Counted from the stretch's first letter, positions 39,783 to 49,136 are shown. The stretch: DNA of 64,000 nucleotides from Hyphomicrobiales bacterium (GCA_027489535.1 JAIXZO010000001.1:62001-126000), one strand, 5' to 3'. Notes: a model not told the origin generated them from the letters alone. Numbers and translations are program-made.

Positions 39783-40517
39783 TCAAAGGTCTCGCGCACA
39801 CCGAAATCCGATATAGACCACGGCCGTGTCCGCCGGCTTGGTCTGGCGATGTTCGCGATGCATTTGGGCGGCCCCGTACCACCAGGAACCGCCGCGCGTG
39901 ACGCGCTCGCCGCCGACGGCCTCGTCGACCCACTCCCAAGCGTCCGCGCCCATGTCGAACAGCCCGTTGACCCCGGGCGGCGTCGCGCCGACCCTTGCAT
40001 GCCCGATCCCGCGCGCGAGGCGATCGCTGCGGTCGAGCGCCGGCGGCGCTCCGCAGTCACGCAGACAATTCGCGCCCGCCGGCCGGTCGCCGGTCGGATA
40101 GGGGTAGGTCTTTCCGGTCGTGAAGGGCGGTGGCGGGGAGGTCCGTCTCTCGGTGTATCCCGCCTCGGTCCATTCGGCATCGGTCGGGAGACGTTTTCCG
40201 GCCCAACGGCAGAAGGCTCGGGCCTCCTCGAACGTGATGTGGACTGCCGGTTCGTCATCCGCCGCGGGAACGCCGAAGGGCGTCCGCCAAGTCCAGCCGG
40301 GCTTTTTCGTCCATCCGGCCTCGAAGACCGAGCCGCCGCCCTCGCGTTCGGCTTTGGTCACCATGCCCGTCTGCGTCGCGAAGGTGCGGAAGTCGCCGAC
40401 GGTCGTCTCCGTGCGGTCGACGGCGAAGCGCCCGATCGGCTGCATCTCCGCCGCCGCGGCAGCGGACGCCGAGGCGGAACCCAAAGCCCAGCAAAGCAGA
40501 AAGGCGGTCGCGCGCAT
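39783..40517 (-). CDS. FGE/sulfatase-modifying-factor fold protein without the catalytic cysteines
   Basis: 244-residue exported protein with a signal peptide (MRATAFLLCWALGSASASAA). The FGE/SUMF1 fold is marked by FAVDRTETTVGDFRTF, VHITFEEARAFCRWAGKRLP followed by TDAEWTEAG, NGLFDMGADAWEWVDEAV, and VTRGGSWWYGAAQMHREHRQ. True formylglycine-generating enzymes have two cysteines in that last block; here the positions are Tyr and Met/His, so sulfatase activation is unlikely. Members of the superfamily can also be lectin-like or EgtB-like. ATG 40517 is used since the signal peptide starts there. Confidence 0.8.
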   Translation of the reverse strand: MRATAFLLCWALGSASASAAAAAEMQPIGRFAVDRTETTVGDFRTFATQTGMVTKAEREGGGSVFEAGWTKKPGWTWRTPFGVPAADDEPAVHITFEEARAFCRWAGKRLPTDAEWTEAGYTERRTSPPPPFTTGKTYPYPTGDRPAGANCLRDCGAPPALDRSDRLARGIGHARVGATPPGVNGLFDMGADAWEWVDEAVGGERVTRGGSWWYGAAQMHREHRQTKPADTAVVYIGFRCARDL

Positions 40518-40610
40518 GGCCCTCTCGACGCGTCGTTTCGATATGTCGCCTCGATGAGGCACCGGGGCCGCGCCCGCCGTATCGGCAAGGGCGGCCCCGG
40601 CGGACGCCGG

Positions 40611-41024
40611 TCAGACCCGCTCGAAGCGGATCGCCTGCGCGCCCTTCCACAGGCACGCCTTGCCGAGCGCCGCGACGTTTTCCATGCCTTCCGTGATCGT
40701 CAGGAAGTGGTTGCCGGCGAGCTGGCCCATTTTGCTGGCGAAATGCACGCCGCCATAGGCGAGCAGGATTTCGGTTTCGCTGATGCCGCCCGGATAAAGG
40801 ATGAACTGGCCGGGTGCCGGGTAGCTGGTGTGGTTTTCGTAATCGACGCCGAAGTCGTAATCGCCCAGCGGCATCCACACGCCTTCGCCGCTCCAGCGCA
40901 CGTGCACGGCCTGGCTCTCGAACGGCAGGCGCTCCAGAAACGCCTTGCAGGTCTTCGGCGCGTTCTCTTCTTCGAGCTTGCCCATGAAGGTGTAGGGGCC
41001 GGCGGTGATCTTCAGCGTCGTCAT
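40611..41024 (-). CDS. DUF3830 family cyclophilin-like protein
   Basis: 137-residue protein of the DUF3830 family, predicted to have a cyclophilin-like fold; no enzymatic role is established. Characteristic segments are LEEENAPKTCKAFLERLPF, AVHVRWSGEGVWMPLGDYDF, ENHTSYPAPGQFILYPGGIS followed by ETEILLAYG, and NHFLTITEGMENVAALGKAC. No signal peptide. ATG 41024 is chosen; an upstream in-frame start at 41039 adds five residues. It stands alone between the FGE-fold gene and the transporter, both on the same strand. Confidence 0.75.
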   Translation of the reverse strand: MTTLKITAGPYTFMGKLEEENAPKTCKAFLERLPFESQAVHVRWSGEGVWMPLGDYDFGVDYENHTSYPAPGQFILYPGGISETEILLAYGGVHFASKMGQLAGNHFLTITEGMENVAALGKACLWKGAQAIRFERV

Positions 41025-41142
41025 ATCGTCCTCGCGCAATTCGCGTCGCGACGTCCGTCGCCGCGCCCGAAGCCGAGCATATAGCGTGATCGTCGCCGCC
41101 TCTCCAACAGCTGCGATTTTCCCTGCCGGACGTGTCGAAACG

Positions 41143-41174
41143 AAAAAGGGGCGCCGATCTCTCGGCGCCCCTTT
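41143..41174 (-). terminator. Terminator after the MHS transporter gene
   Basis: GGGGCGCCGA and TCGGCGCCCC form a near-perfect stem around a short loop, with five T residues after it on the minus strand (AAAAA on the plus strand). It lies 21 bases past the transporter stop codon and would separate that transcript from the DUF3830 gene. Confidence 0.85.
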
Positions 41175-41194
41175 CGTCGTTCAGCGGGAAAAGG

Positions 41195-42913
41195 TCAGGC
41201 CTTCACGTCCGTGAAGATGTCCTTGTCCTTGTTTTCGGGCACGACCAGCAGGCCGATCACGAAGGTGCCGAGCGCGATGACGATCGGGTACCAGAGGCCG
41301 TAATAGATGTCGCCGGTCTGGGCGATCATCGCGAAGGCCGTCGCCGGCATCAGTCCGCCGAACCACCCGTTGCCGATGTGGTAGGGCAGCGACATGCCGG
41401 TGTAGCGGATGCGCGTCGGGAACAATTCGACGAGCGCCGCCGCGATCGGGCCGTAGACCATCGTCACCAGGATCACGAGATAGGTGAGGATGAGCACCAG
41501 CGTGAAGGTCTGGCCGCGGAAGATGTCGAAGAAGCCCGTCATCTTCACGATGGACTCGTTCTTCACGCCCGCCACCGGGTAGCCCGCCGCGCCGAGCGCG
41601 TCGTTGACGGCCTTGGTGAAGGCGGCCGGGGCGGTCTTCGCCTCGTCGCCCGTCAGCTTGGCCAGTTCGTAGCCCGTGATTTCCTTGTCGCCGACCTTCA
41701 CCTTGGCCACGGAACCCTTCGGCGCTTCCTGCACCGAATAGTTCACGGAGCTGCGCGCGAGCAACGCCTTGGTCACGTCGCAGGAGCTGGTGAACTTGGA
41801 CGTGCCCGTCGGGTTGAACTGGAACGAGCAGGTTTCCATGTCCGCCATGACCGTGACCTTGGTCGTCTGCTGCGCCTTGTGCAGCATCGGATTGGCGGTC
41901 TCGGACATCAGCTTGAAGATCGGGAAATAGGTGATCGCCGCGAGCAGGCAGCCCGCGAGGATGATCGGCTTGCGGCCTATGCGGTCCGACAGAGACCCGA
42001 AGATCACGAAGCCCGCCGTGCCGATGATGAGCGACCAGGCGATCAGCACGTTCGCGGTGAACATGTCGACGCGCAGGATGCTCTGCAGGAAGAACAGCGC
42101 GTAGAACTGACCCGTGTACCAGACCACGGCCTGACCGGCGACGAGGCCGAACAGCGCGATCAGCGCGAAGCGGGCGTTCTTCCACTGGCCGAACGCTTCC
42201 GCGAGCGGAGCCTTCGACTGCGTGCCCTCTTCCTTCATCTTGGTGAAGGCCGGGCTCTCTTCCATCTGCATGCGGATCCAGACCGAGATGCCGAGCAGGA
42301 AGATCGAAAGCAGGAAGGGAATGCGCCAGCCCCACTTGGCGAAGTCCGCCTCGCCCACATAGCTGCGGACCGAGAGGATCACCATCAGCGAGAGCAGCAG
42401 GCCCAGCGTCGCCGTCGTCTGAATCCAGCTGGTGAAGAAGCCGCGACGGCCCGCGGGAGCGTGCTCCGCCACATAGACCACCGCGCCGCCGTATTCGCCG
42501 CCGAGCGCGAGGCCCTGCAGCATGCGCAGCAGGATCAGGGTCACGGGGGCGATCCAGCCGATCTGCTCATAGGTCGGCAGCAGACCCACGATGAAGGTCG
42601 ATGCGCCCATGATCAGGATGGTCATGAGGAAGGTGTATTTGCGGCCGACGAGGTCGCCCAAGCGTCCGAAGAACAGCGCGCCGAAGGGGCGCACGAGGAA
42701 GCCCGCCGCGAAGGCGAGCAGCGCGAACACGTTGCGCGTGGCTTCCGGGAAGGACGAGAAGAACTGCGCGCCGATGATCGCCGCGAGCGAACCGTAGAGA
42801 TAGAAGTCGTACCACTCGAAGATGGTGCCCGCCGACGATGCCAGGATCACGCGCTTCTCTTCGCGCGTCATCGGCCTCGCTCGCTCGGGTGCAGCGTCGA
42901 TCGCCACTGTCAT
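41195..42913 (-). CDS. MFS transporter, metabolite:H+ symporter (MHS/ProP-like) family
   Basis: Inner-membrane symporter of 572 residues. Family marks are GTIFEWYDFYLYGSLAAIIG near the N-terminus, FFGRLGDLVGRKYTFLMTIL, GGEYGGAVVYVAEHAPAGRR and PTRIRYTGMSLPYHIGNGWF. It is about 125 residues longer than usual because of an insert at about 335-460, in the periplasmic loop between helices 9 and 10; the insert carries two cysteines (METCSF, SSCDVT) that could form a disulfide. Relatives carry proline/betaine, dicarboxylates or shikimate; the substrate here is unknown. Confidence 0.88.
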   Translation of the reverse strand: MTVAIDAAPERARPMTREEKRVILASSAGTIFEWYDFYLYGSLAAIIGAQFFSSFPEATRNVFALLAFAAGFLVRPFGALFFGRLGDLVGRKYTFLMTILIMGASTFIVGLLPTYEQIGWIAPVTLILLRMLQGLALGGEYGGAVVYVAEHAPAGRRGFFTSWIQTTATLGLLLSLMVILSVRSYVGEADFAKWGWRIPFLLSIFLLGISVWIRMQMEESPAFTKMKEEGTQSKAPLAEAFGQWKNARFALIALFGLVAGQAVVWYTGQFYALFFLQSILRVDMFTANVLIAWSLIIGTAGFVIFGSLSDRIGRKPIILAGCLLAAITYFPIFKLMSETANPMLHKAQQTTKVTVMADMETCSFQFNPTGTSKFTSSCDVTKALLARSSVNYSVQEAPKGSVAKVKVGDKEITGYELAKLTGDEAKTAPAAFTKAVNDALGAAGYPVAGVKNESIVKMTGFFDIFRGQTFTLVLILTYLVILVTMVYGPIAAALVELFPTRIRYTGMSLPYHIGNGWFGGLMPATAFAMIAQTGDIYYGLWYPIVIALGTFVIGLLVVPENKDKDIFTDVKA

Positions 42914-43431
42914 GAACGTTCCCCTGATTGGTTGGTCGAACCGCGCAAGGTCGATCGTTCGATGCCGACCTGTCGCTGTGCGACGAAATACGGAGTTTTA
43001 CGTAATAGTAAAGGTCGTATAGACGAAATGTTTATCAACGGAAACAAACTGCGTTATTTTTCGATAATTCACATTGAATCAATGTTCATTCGACCATGAT
43101 CAACACACGCGCGGCGTGTGTTTTATCGGATGCGTTGGTTGCACAGACGGAGACGACGGGCATTCCGTCTTATTTCTACATTCCTGTCATGTAGTAATTC
43201 GCCCCCGTTCCCGTCCGAGATGTCGGGCTGCGCAGCAACCCCGCGTAGGTCCTTCGTCGCGATCCTCGCCCTTTCCGCCCATGACAGGTTTCGCCGACCG
43301 TTGATCGGTTGTGATGCCTGATTTCAAAATCTAGACAAGATTTCGAATTGGTTCAGGCGGGTCACGCAGTCAATAAACGCGACATCAGAATCTCGTTTTG
43401 AGACACGTAGACCTGATATGAGGCGTGCTGC
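42914..43431. other. 518-base AT-richer gap without an identified gene
   Basis: Noticeably lower GC than the surrounding genes, with runs such as GTTATTTTTCGATAATTCAC. I find no convincing gene on either strand; possible short frames lack family-like sequence. It holds a strong hairpin (43101-43123) and should contain promoters for the divergent transporter (leftward) and autotransporter (rightward) genes. The composition shift continues towards the autotransporter gene. Confidence 0.6.
43101..43123 (+). repeat. Perfect nine-base-pair hairpin with T-rich tail
   Basis: AACACACGC and GCGTGTGTT pair perfectly around a three-base GCG loop, followed by TTAT. It could terminate a short transcript on the plus strand or act as an operator, but no gene lies immediately before it on that strand. 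Confidence 0.45.
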
Positions 43432-44928
43432 GTGATAATGAAAACAAATGTATATTTGGCCACCGTTTTGGGTCTTGCGTTTTTGGGGCATGCCCAAGCT
43501 CAGACGATCGATACGACCGGGGAGACGGATTCCAATAATCAGGGGACGATGCAGGTCATGTCGTCCTACGACCTGTTCCAAACCTTCGTCGCGCCCTCCG
43601 GCTATTCGAAGCTCTCGACCCTCCGCTTCACGACGGTCGGCGGCACCGGGACGGGTGAAGTGCAGATCAGGGTCTTCGATACTGCGACGAATACGTTCCT
43701 GCCTGCCGTCTACACGCAAACCTTCAATCCCGCGACGACGTCGGCCCTGACGTTTCAACCGAACGTGAGTTTGGACGCGTCGAAGACTTACGCCGTCTAC
43801 TGGAGAGCGACGGGCGGCGGCTCCTATACCCTCAATGCCATCTGGACGCCGAGCACGTTCATGTATGCGGACGGCGTCTTGGGTTATGTCGCGACTTCCA
43901 GCGGCACGGTCACGACCGACGCGACGGGCGATTACGAGCTGTACCTGCTGTTCGGCAACGACACCTATATCATCGTGAAGAAGGGCCCGGACGCCGCCAA
44001 TACGCGCCTCGCCTTGGCCTCGTCCGCCGCGGCCGTCCGCAGTCAACTGAACGCCCGCGAAGCCGGTCTCACCGCCGCGCTCGGCCATGATTCCGACGAG
44101 TTCGGCCGAAACGACGTCAGCCTGTCCTTCGTCGGCCGCTACACGGCGCTCTCGGACGCCGGCGGCGAAGGGGCGGGAGCTCTCGTCGCAGCATACAGGG
44201 TCACGCAGAACATCCGCCTCGGCGCCTTCGTGGATCACGCCCCGCTGCGCGACGGCGCGACCGGGATCCGGCAGGGCGATGCGGAACCGACGCTCGGCGG
44301 CTTCGCCGTCTACGAGCAGAACAAGGACCGCACCGGCTTCCGCGCCCGGATCGCGGCGGCGCGCGGCCATGGCCGGATCACGGCGACGCGCGACGCGTCT
44401 CTCGCGGACACCGAGGCGGGTTCCGGCAAAGCGGGCGTGAATGCCTATGCCGTCTCCGCCGAAGCCGGTTACGGCGTCCGCATCGCGCCGTCGATGGTGG
44501 CGCTTCCTTATGTTGGCCTGCGCTACACGGACATCGACCGGAAGGGTTATGCGGAAACCGGCTCGGACGCCGTAACCCGTCCGCTGACCTATGCCGATTA
44601 CGGGCAGAAGCTGACGACCGCGCTCGGCGGCGTCCGCCTTTTCGCGGAGATCGGCGGTCGGATCAGCGGCTTCGTCGATCTCGGCGCGGAATACGACGTG
44701 AAGACGAAGATGGACGCTTATTCGGGCACGAGCGCGATCACGGATTTGGAAACGTTCTCCGTGTCCTCGGATTCGCACCGCAATCGCCTGCGTGCGTCGG
44801 CGTCGGCGGGCTTCGCCTATCGGGTGGCGGCCGCACAGTCGATTTCCGCGCAAGTAGCGGTGCGCGGGCAGGCCTATGCGGCCGATCCGGCCGTGAGCAC
44901 GATGGTGAAATACTCCGTCGGGTTCTGA
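43432..44928 (+). CDS. Orphan autotransporter with short passenger domain
   Basis: 498-residue outer-membrane protein. The signal peptide (MIMKTNVYLATVLGLAFLGH, then AQAQ) is followed by a small beta-rich passenger (about 24-190; FVAPSGYSKLSTLRFTTVGG, VSLDASKTYAVYWRATGGG) resembling jelly-roll carbohydrate-binding or secretion-exposed domains. A helix (about 190-215) leads into a roughly 275-residue autotransporter-type beta barrel, ending with the typical C-terminal phenylalanine. The GTG at 43432 is preferred because GAGG lies 8 bases before it, although ATG 43438 is possible. The gene lies alone in an AT-richer patch beside a tRNA gene. Confidence 0.8.
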   Translation: MIMKTNVYLATVLGLAFLGHAQAQTIDTTGETDSNNQGTMQVMSSYDLFQTFVAPSGYSKLSTLRFTTVGGTGTGEVQIRVFDTATNTFLPAVYTQTFNPATTSALTFQPNVSLDASKTYAVYWRATGGGSYTLNAIWTPSTFMYADGVLGYVATSSGTVTTDATGDYELYLLFGNDTYIIVKKGPDAANTRLALASSAAAVRSQLNAREAGLTAALGHDSDEFGRNDVSLSFVGRYTALSDAGGEGAGALVAAYRVTQNIRLGAFVDHAPLRDGATGIRQGDAEPTLGGFAVYEQNKDRTGFRARIAAARGHGRITATRDASLADTEAGSGKAGVNAYAVSAEAGYGVRIAPSMVALPYVGLRYTDIDRKGYAETGSDAVTRPLTYADYGQKLTTALGGVRLFAEIGGRISGFVDLGAEYDVKTKMDAYSGTSAITDLETFSVSSDSHRNRLRASASAGFAYRVAAAQSISAQVAVRGQAYAADPAVSTMVKYSVGF

Positions 44929-44953
44929 ACCGCACCGACGCAACGCAGCAAAG

Positions 44954-44984
44954 AACCGGCGGTCGAAGATCGCCGGTTTCGTCT
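44954..44984 (+). terminator. Terminator after the autotransporter gene
   Basis: AACCGGCG and CGCCGGTT pair around a nine-base loop and are followed by TTCGTCTTGTT, a weak T-rich tail. It lies 25 bases past the autotransporter stop codon. Confidence 0.65.
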
Positions 44985-45072
44985 TGTTCGGGGTGTTCGA
45001 CAGGAAAACCTAGTCCCGCCGGGGCGGGGTCGCGAGGCGCCCGAGGCGCGTTCGGCAAGGATAGAAGCACTC

Positions 45073-45148
<76 letters not shown>

Positions 45149-45303
45149 GCGCGCCGTGAAGGGCGGGCCGTCCAGAGTGGCGCTTGGATAAGGGGTTTCC
45201 ATTCCTTTTGCAAGCGCATGTCCGGCCCGCTTCGGGCGATTTGCGCAAGCCTTTCCGCTCGACTATTCCGAGAACTCGGCCCACTCCGAGATCGGATCGT
45301 CCC

Positions 45304-46470
45304 ATGACCGCTTCACGCCCCCCGCATCGCTGGTCCAAGCGCACGCTCACCGCGCAGGCCATGGGCAAAATCGATCCGACCACGAAGGGCGTGGTGCCGC
45401 CGATCCACATCGCGACGACCTTCATCCGCGATCCCGACAACCAGTATTCCTCCGGCTTCGTCTACGGGCGTCCCGACAACGAGACCATCCGCGAGGCCGA
45501 ATCGGTGCTCGCGATGTGGGAGGAGGCCTCCTCCGCCATGCTGTTCTCGTCGGGAATGGCCGCCGCCACGGCGGTGTTCATGGCGCTGAAGCCCGGCGAC
45601 CACGTCGTCGCGCCGACCGTGATGTATTGGGCGCTGCGGCATTGGCTGCTGACGGACGCCAAGCATTGGGGTCTCGAGATCGAGCTGGCGGACACGAGCG
45701 ACCTCGAGGCGCTGCGCGCCGCCGTGCGGCCGGGCGTCACCAAGCTCGTCTGGGTGGAAACCCCGTCGAACCCGCTCTGGACCGTCACCGATCTCGCGGC
45801 CGCCGCCGAGATCGCCCATGCCGCCGGCGCGAAGCTCGCGGTCGATTCCACCGCCGCGACGCCGGTGTTCACGCGTCCGCTGACCTTGGGTGCGGACGTC
45901 GTGATGCATGCCGCGACGAAGGCGCTGAACGGCCATTCCGACGTCGTCGCGGGCGCGCTCTGCTTCCGCGAGCAGGACGCGTTCCAGCAGCGGGTCGCGC
46001 TGAACCGCAAGATGTTCGGCGCGATTCTCGGGCCGTTCGAGGCCTATCTGCTGATGCGCGGCATGCGCACCTTGGATCTGCGCGTGCGCGCGGCCTCCGC
46101 CTCCGCGCTCGACCTCGCCAACCGCTTCGCCAATCATCCGCATGTCGTCGCGGTGCTCTATCCGGGTCTCGAAAGCCATCCGCAGCACGCGCTCGCGGCG
46201 CGGCAGATGAAGGGCGGCTTCGGCCATATGCTGTCGATCCGCACGCGCGGCGGCGAGACGACCGCGGTCGCGACGGCGGCGGGCATCGAATTGTGGAAGC
46301 GCGCCACGTCGCTCGGAGGCGTCGAAAGCCTGATCGAGCATCGAGCCTCCATCGAAGGGCCCGGCACGCCGTGCCCGCCCGACCTGCTGCGACTTTCGGC
46401 GGGCATCGAAGACGTCGACGATCTCTATGCCGATCTCGACGGCGCTCTGCGCCGCGCGCACGGGGGCTGA
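45304..46470 (+). CDS. Cys/Met-metabolism PLP enzyme (transsulfuration family)
   Basis: PLP enzyme of 388 residues in the cystathionine gamma-synthase / beta-lyase family. Family marks are GVVPPIHIATTFI, YGRPDNETIREAESVLA, the glycine-containing FSSGMAAATAVFMALK, VWVETPSNPLWTVTDL and the Schiff-base lysine in VMHAATKALNGHSDVVAGAL. The precise reaction (cystathionine gamma-synthase, beta-lyase or O-acetylhomoserine sulfhydrylase) cannot be told from motifs. ATG 45304 is used; upstream frame sequence overlaps the tRNA region. rimM follows 43 bases later, replacing the usual rpsP neighbour. Confidence 0.85.
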   Translation: MTASRPPHRWSKRTLTAQAMGKIDPTTKGVVPPIHIATTFIRDPDNQYSSGFVYGRPDNETIREAESVLAMWEEASSAMLFSSGMAAATAVFMALKPGDHVVAPTVMYWALRHWLLTDAKHWGLEIELADTSDLEALRAAVRPGVTKLVWVETPSNPLWTVTDLAAAAEIAHAAGAKLAVDSTAATPVFTRPLTLGADVVMHAATKALNGHSDVVAGALCFREQDAFQQRVALNRKMFGAILGPFEAYLLMRGMRTLDLRVRAASASALDLANRFANHPHVVAVLYPGLESHPQHALAARQMKGGFGHMLSIRTRGGETTAVATAAGIELWKRATSLGGVESLIEHRASIEGPGTPCPPDLLRLSAGIEDVDDLYADLDGALRRAHGG

Positions 46471-46513
46471 GAGCCCACTGGACAGCGCCGCCCTGCGGGG
46501 ACATGAAGACGTC

Positions 46514-47074
46514 ATGTCAGATGATCGTCTTCTCGTCGGCGTATTCGGCGCTCCGCACGGCGTGCGGGGCGAACTGCGCCTGAAATCCTACACGGCCGAT
46601 CCCGAAGCGGTCGCCGATTACGGACCCGTCTCCGCCGAGGACGGCCGCACCTTCAAGGTCAAGGTGGTGCGTCCGTTGAAGGACGACATGGTCGTCGTGC
46701 GCGTGGAAGGCGTGGCCGACCGCGACGCCGCCGCCAAGCTCACCAATTTGCGGCTGCACGTCTCGCGCGACAAGCTTCCGCCTCCCGAAGACGACGAGTT
46801 CTACCACTCCGATCTCGTCGGCCTGCCGGTGACGAATGCGGAGGGCGAGCTTCTCGGCGACGTCGCCGCCGTGGTCGATTTCGGCGCGGGCGACCTGCTC
46901 GAAATCCGCCGGTCCGAGGGCGGCCCGACGGCCTTGCTGCCCTTTACCAAGGCCTTCGTGCCGGTGGTGGACGTGAAGGGTCGCCGCATCGTCGTCGCGC
47001 CGCCGGGCGGCGTATTCGATGCAGGTTCCGGCGACGACGAGGATGACCCGGACCGGCCGGAGCGCGGCCGGTGA
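46514..47074 (+). CDS. rimM: 16S rRNA processing/maturation protein RimM
   Basis: Ribosome maturation factor that binds protein S19 and the 30S head. The N-terminal domain has [20 protein letters not shown] and the PRC-barrel domain has [20 protein letters not shown] followed by [17 protein letters not shown], then [13 protein letters not shown]. Of 186 residues, the acidic tail [10 protein letters not shown] is not conserved. ATG 46514 fits the conserved start. trmD overlaps by 4 bases. In most proteobacteria rimM follows rpsP; here it is preceded by a PLP enzyme gene. Confidence 0.95.
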   Translation: MSDDRLLVGVFGAPHGVRGELRLKSYTADPEAVADYGPVSAEDGRTFKVKVVRPLKDDMVVVRVEGVADRDAAAKLTNLRLHVSRDKLPPPEDDEFYHSDLVGLPVTNAEGELLGDVAAVVDFGAGDLLEIRRSEGGPTALLPFTKAFVPVVDVKGRRIVVAPPGGVFDAGSGDDEDDPDRPERGR

Positions 47075-47754
47075 GCTTCGCCGCGAGCGTCCTGACGCTC
47101 TTTCCCGAGATGTTTCCCGGCCCGCTCGGCATTTCCCTGGCGGGATCGGCCCTCGGCCGGGGAGACTGGACGCTGCAGGCCTACGACATCCGCAACCACG
47201 GCATCGGCCGGCACCGCGCGGTGGACGACACCCCTGCGGGCGGGGGTGCCGGGATGGTGTTGCGCGCCGACGTGCTCGCCGCCGCGGTGGACGCGGTCTC
47301 TCCCTCCGACGATCCGCGCCCGCGCCTGTTGATGTCGCCGCGCGGTCGTCCGCTGACGCAGGCGCGCGTCCGCGCGCTGGCCGCCGGCCCCGGCGTCGTC
47401 ATCGTCTGCGGCCGCTTCGAGGGCGTCGACGAACGGGTGATCGCGGGGCGCGGGCTCGAGGAAGTTTCCATCGGCGACTACGTGCTGTCGGGCGGCGAGG
47501 TCGCCGCGATGGTGGTGCTCGACGCTTGCGTGCGGCTTCTGCCGGGCGTGATGGGCAAGCAGGCATCGGGCGAAGAGGAAAGCTTCGAGCAGGGCCTGCT
47601 CGAATATCCGCATTACACGCGACCCCGCGAGTGGGAGGGTGCGTCGACCCCCGAAGTTCTGATGTCGGGCGACCACGCCAAGATCGCCCGATGGCGCCGG
47701 GCGGAGGCGGAAAAGCTGACCCGCGAGAGGCGGCCGGATTTAATCGACCGCTAG
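47071..47754 (+). CDS. trmD: tRNA (guanine-N1)-methyltransferase TrmD
   Basis: SPOUT methyltransferase that makes m1G37 in tRNAs, preventing frameshifts. Segments are [55 protein letters not shown], the knot [20 protein letters not shown] and [18 protein letters not shown] start at 47071 overlaps the rimM stop by 4 bases. The stop TAG overlaps the stop codon of the opposite-strand restriction-type gene inside a CTAG tetranucleotide. The usual next gene, rplS, lies 1.4 kb further on behind that insertion. Confidence 0.96.
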   Translation: MSFAASVLTLFPEMFPGPLGISLAGSALGRGDWTLQAYDIRNHGIGRHRAVDDTPAGGGAGMVLRADVLAAAVDAVSPSDDPRPRLLMSPRGRPLTQARVRALAAGPGVVIVCGRFEGVDERVIAGRGLEEVSIGDYVLSGGEVAAMVVLDACVRLLPGVMGKQASGEEESFEQGLLEYPHYTRPREWEGASTPEVLMSGDHAKIARWRRAEAEKLTRERRPDLIDR

Positions 47755-48896
47755 GCTCCTTCCGACGCGTGCTGCCGACGAAAATTGGCGTCGTCTTTGC
47801 AGAAAGCGAGCGCATCGACGACGATACCGGTCAGGCGTAGCAAATCTTCCGGACGTTCAAGGATGACTGAATCCGACGGTCCCTCCGTCAGCATGGACCT
47901 TTTTATTTCAGCCTTATGAAGGGTAGAAAGCGGCAAGCAGAAAGTCACTGAGCTTTTTTTCCGATCAGAGCGATATCGTAAAAGCCACCTGTTTGTTTTT
48001 CCTTGATACAACACTGAAAAATACGTCTCGGTGTCTTTCCCGTGCAGCTCATCGCTTCGCAGCAAATCTCTGCAGATATTCAATATCTGCCGCTCTTGTT
48101 CGGTGGTCACGATTTTTGGATTGGACGGGTCAACTTCCGAAAGTGCGTTATCGGAAACGGATCCCTCTGTCGGTTCAGCAATTTTCGGAGCGTTGAGTGA
48201 TGTAACGAGCATCTCGCTCATCGCCGAGGCTAATGCTTGCTTCATGATAGGCTGCACCGCCTCAACAAATTTTGCTGTAAAATTCCGACGGATATTCGCC
48301 CGAGATGCGACCAGCTTTATGAAGTCAACGTCGCATTCTCTAAACGTTTCGATCATTCCTGATTTGAATGCGGACAAATAGACGCTCTCTTCGGCGAGAG
48401 CTCGGATCGCGTCCGGCTTGAAGCTGTCATGGTGAAAACGCCGTAGCCGTTCGGAGACGTCTTGGTCCGACCCGTCCAATTTGACGATCAAGAACGGCTC
48501 CACGTCCATCACGTTCTTATTCACGAGATCCGTAAAAAACCGCCATTCGCGCCCGTTCGTAATCGCGGCGACGGTGATTTCCGGTATCGCATTGAAGTAG
48601 CGCGACAGCTGCGGACAATGATTTGTAAGTTTCTCGGAGAAGCCTTTAGCTTCAACGAACATTACAGGAACATTCTCGCAAAATAGTGCGTAATCGACCC
48701 GTTCGCCGGATTTTACACCAATGAAGTCAGCAGCGTATTCCGCTTTGACCTTTGTCGGATCGAAGGGACTAAATCCGAGAATGTCGAGGAGTGGTAGTAT
48801 CAGTGCCTGCTTCGTCGTCTCTTCAGTATTGCAATGAATTCCCGTGCTGTTGACGTGGATTATATGGCGCTCGACCCGATCAGTGAAATCTTTCAT
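47751..48896 (-). CDS. Solitary HsdR-N-type (PD-(D/E)XK) nuclease-like protein
   Basis: 381-residue protein related to solitary type I/type IV restriction-like endonucleases (HsdR N-terminal family). A PD-(D/E)XK core is visible: [20 protein letters not shown], Asp68 in [12 protein letters not shown] and Glu82-Ala-Lys84 in [11 protein letters not shown]. The C-terminal third ([20 protein letters not shown]) looks like the accessory region common in these solitary proteins; no helicase or methylase domain is present. GC content is visibly lower than around it, and it sits antisense between trmD and rplS, pointing to horizontal insertion. ATG 48896 is chosen as the start of conserved sequence. 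Confidence 0.85.
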   Translation of the reverse strand: MKDFTDRVERHIIHVNSTGIHCNTEETTKQALILPLLDILGFSPFDPTKVKAEYAADFIGVKSGERVDYALFCENVPVMFVEAKGFSEKLTNHCPQLSRYFNAIPEITVAAITNGREWRFFTDLVNKNVMDVEPFLIVKLDGSDQDVSERLRRFHHDSFKPDAIRALAEESVYLSAFKSGMIETFRECDVDFIKLVASRANIRRNFTAKFVEAVQPIMKQALASAMSEMLVTSLNAPKIAEPTEGSVSDNALSEVDPSNPKIVTTEQERQILNICRDLLRSDELHGKDTETYFSVLYQGKTNRWLLRYRSDRKKSSVTFCLPLSTLHKAEIKRSMLTEGPSDSVILERPEDLLRLTGIVVDALAFCKDDANFRRQHASEGA

Positions 48897-49136
48897 CCGA
48901 AAACCTCTTTTTGAGCAATCGTCCAGTACGAATGGAACCCTTGAAAACACGATTTGCGAAGCATGTAACCGCATCGCCTTTCGCGCAAGCGTGTCGCTGA
49001 ACCCGGCCCGCTATCGACATCCCGGCCTTGCTCGTGTATGAGCCCGCATCAACTTAAAACAGCGGCGCCGAACGCCGACGCGAGCCTTGGGCTTTCGAGC
49101 CTTCGTCATCACGTCGAACAGGCCATGGAGACTGTC

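Noticed and set aside
42914-43431. tRNA-end repeat marking an island boundary
   Set aside because: Looked for a copy of the tRNA-Ala 3' end near the transporter side of the AT-rich patch; none of useful length found.
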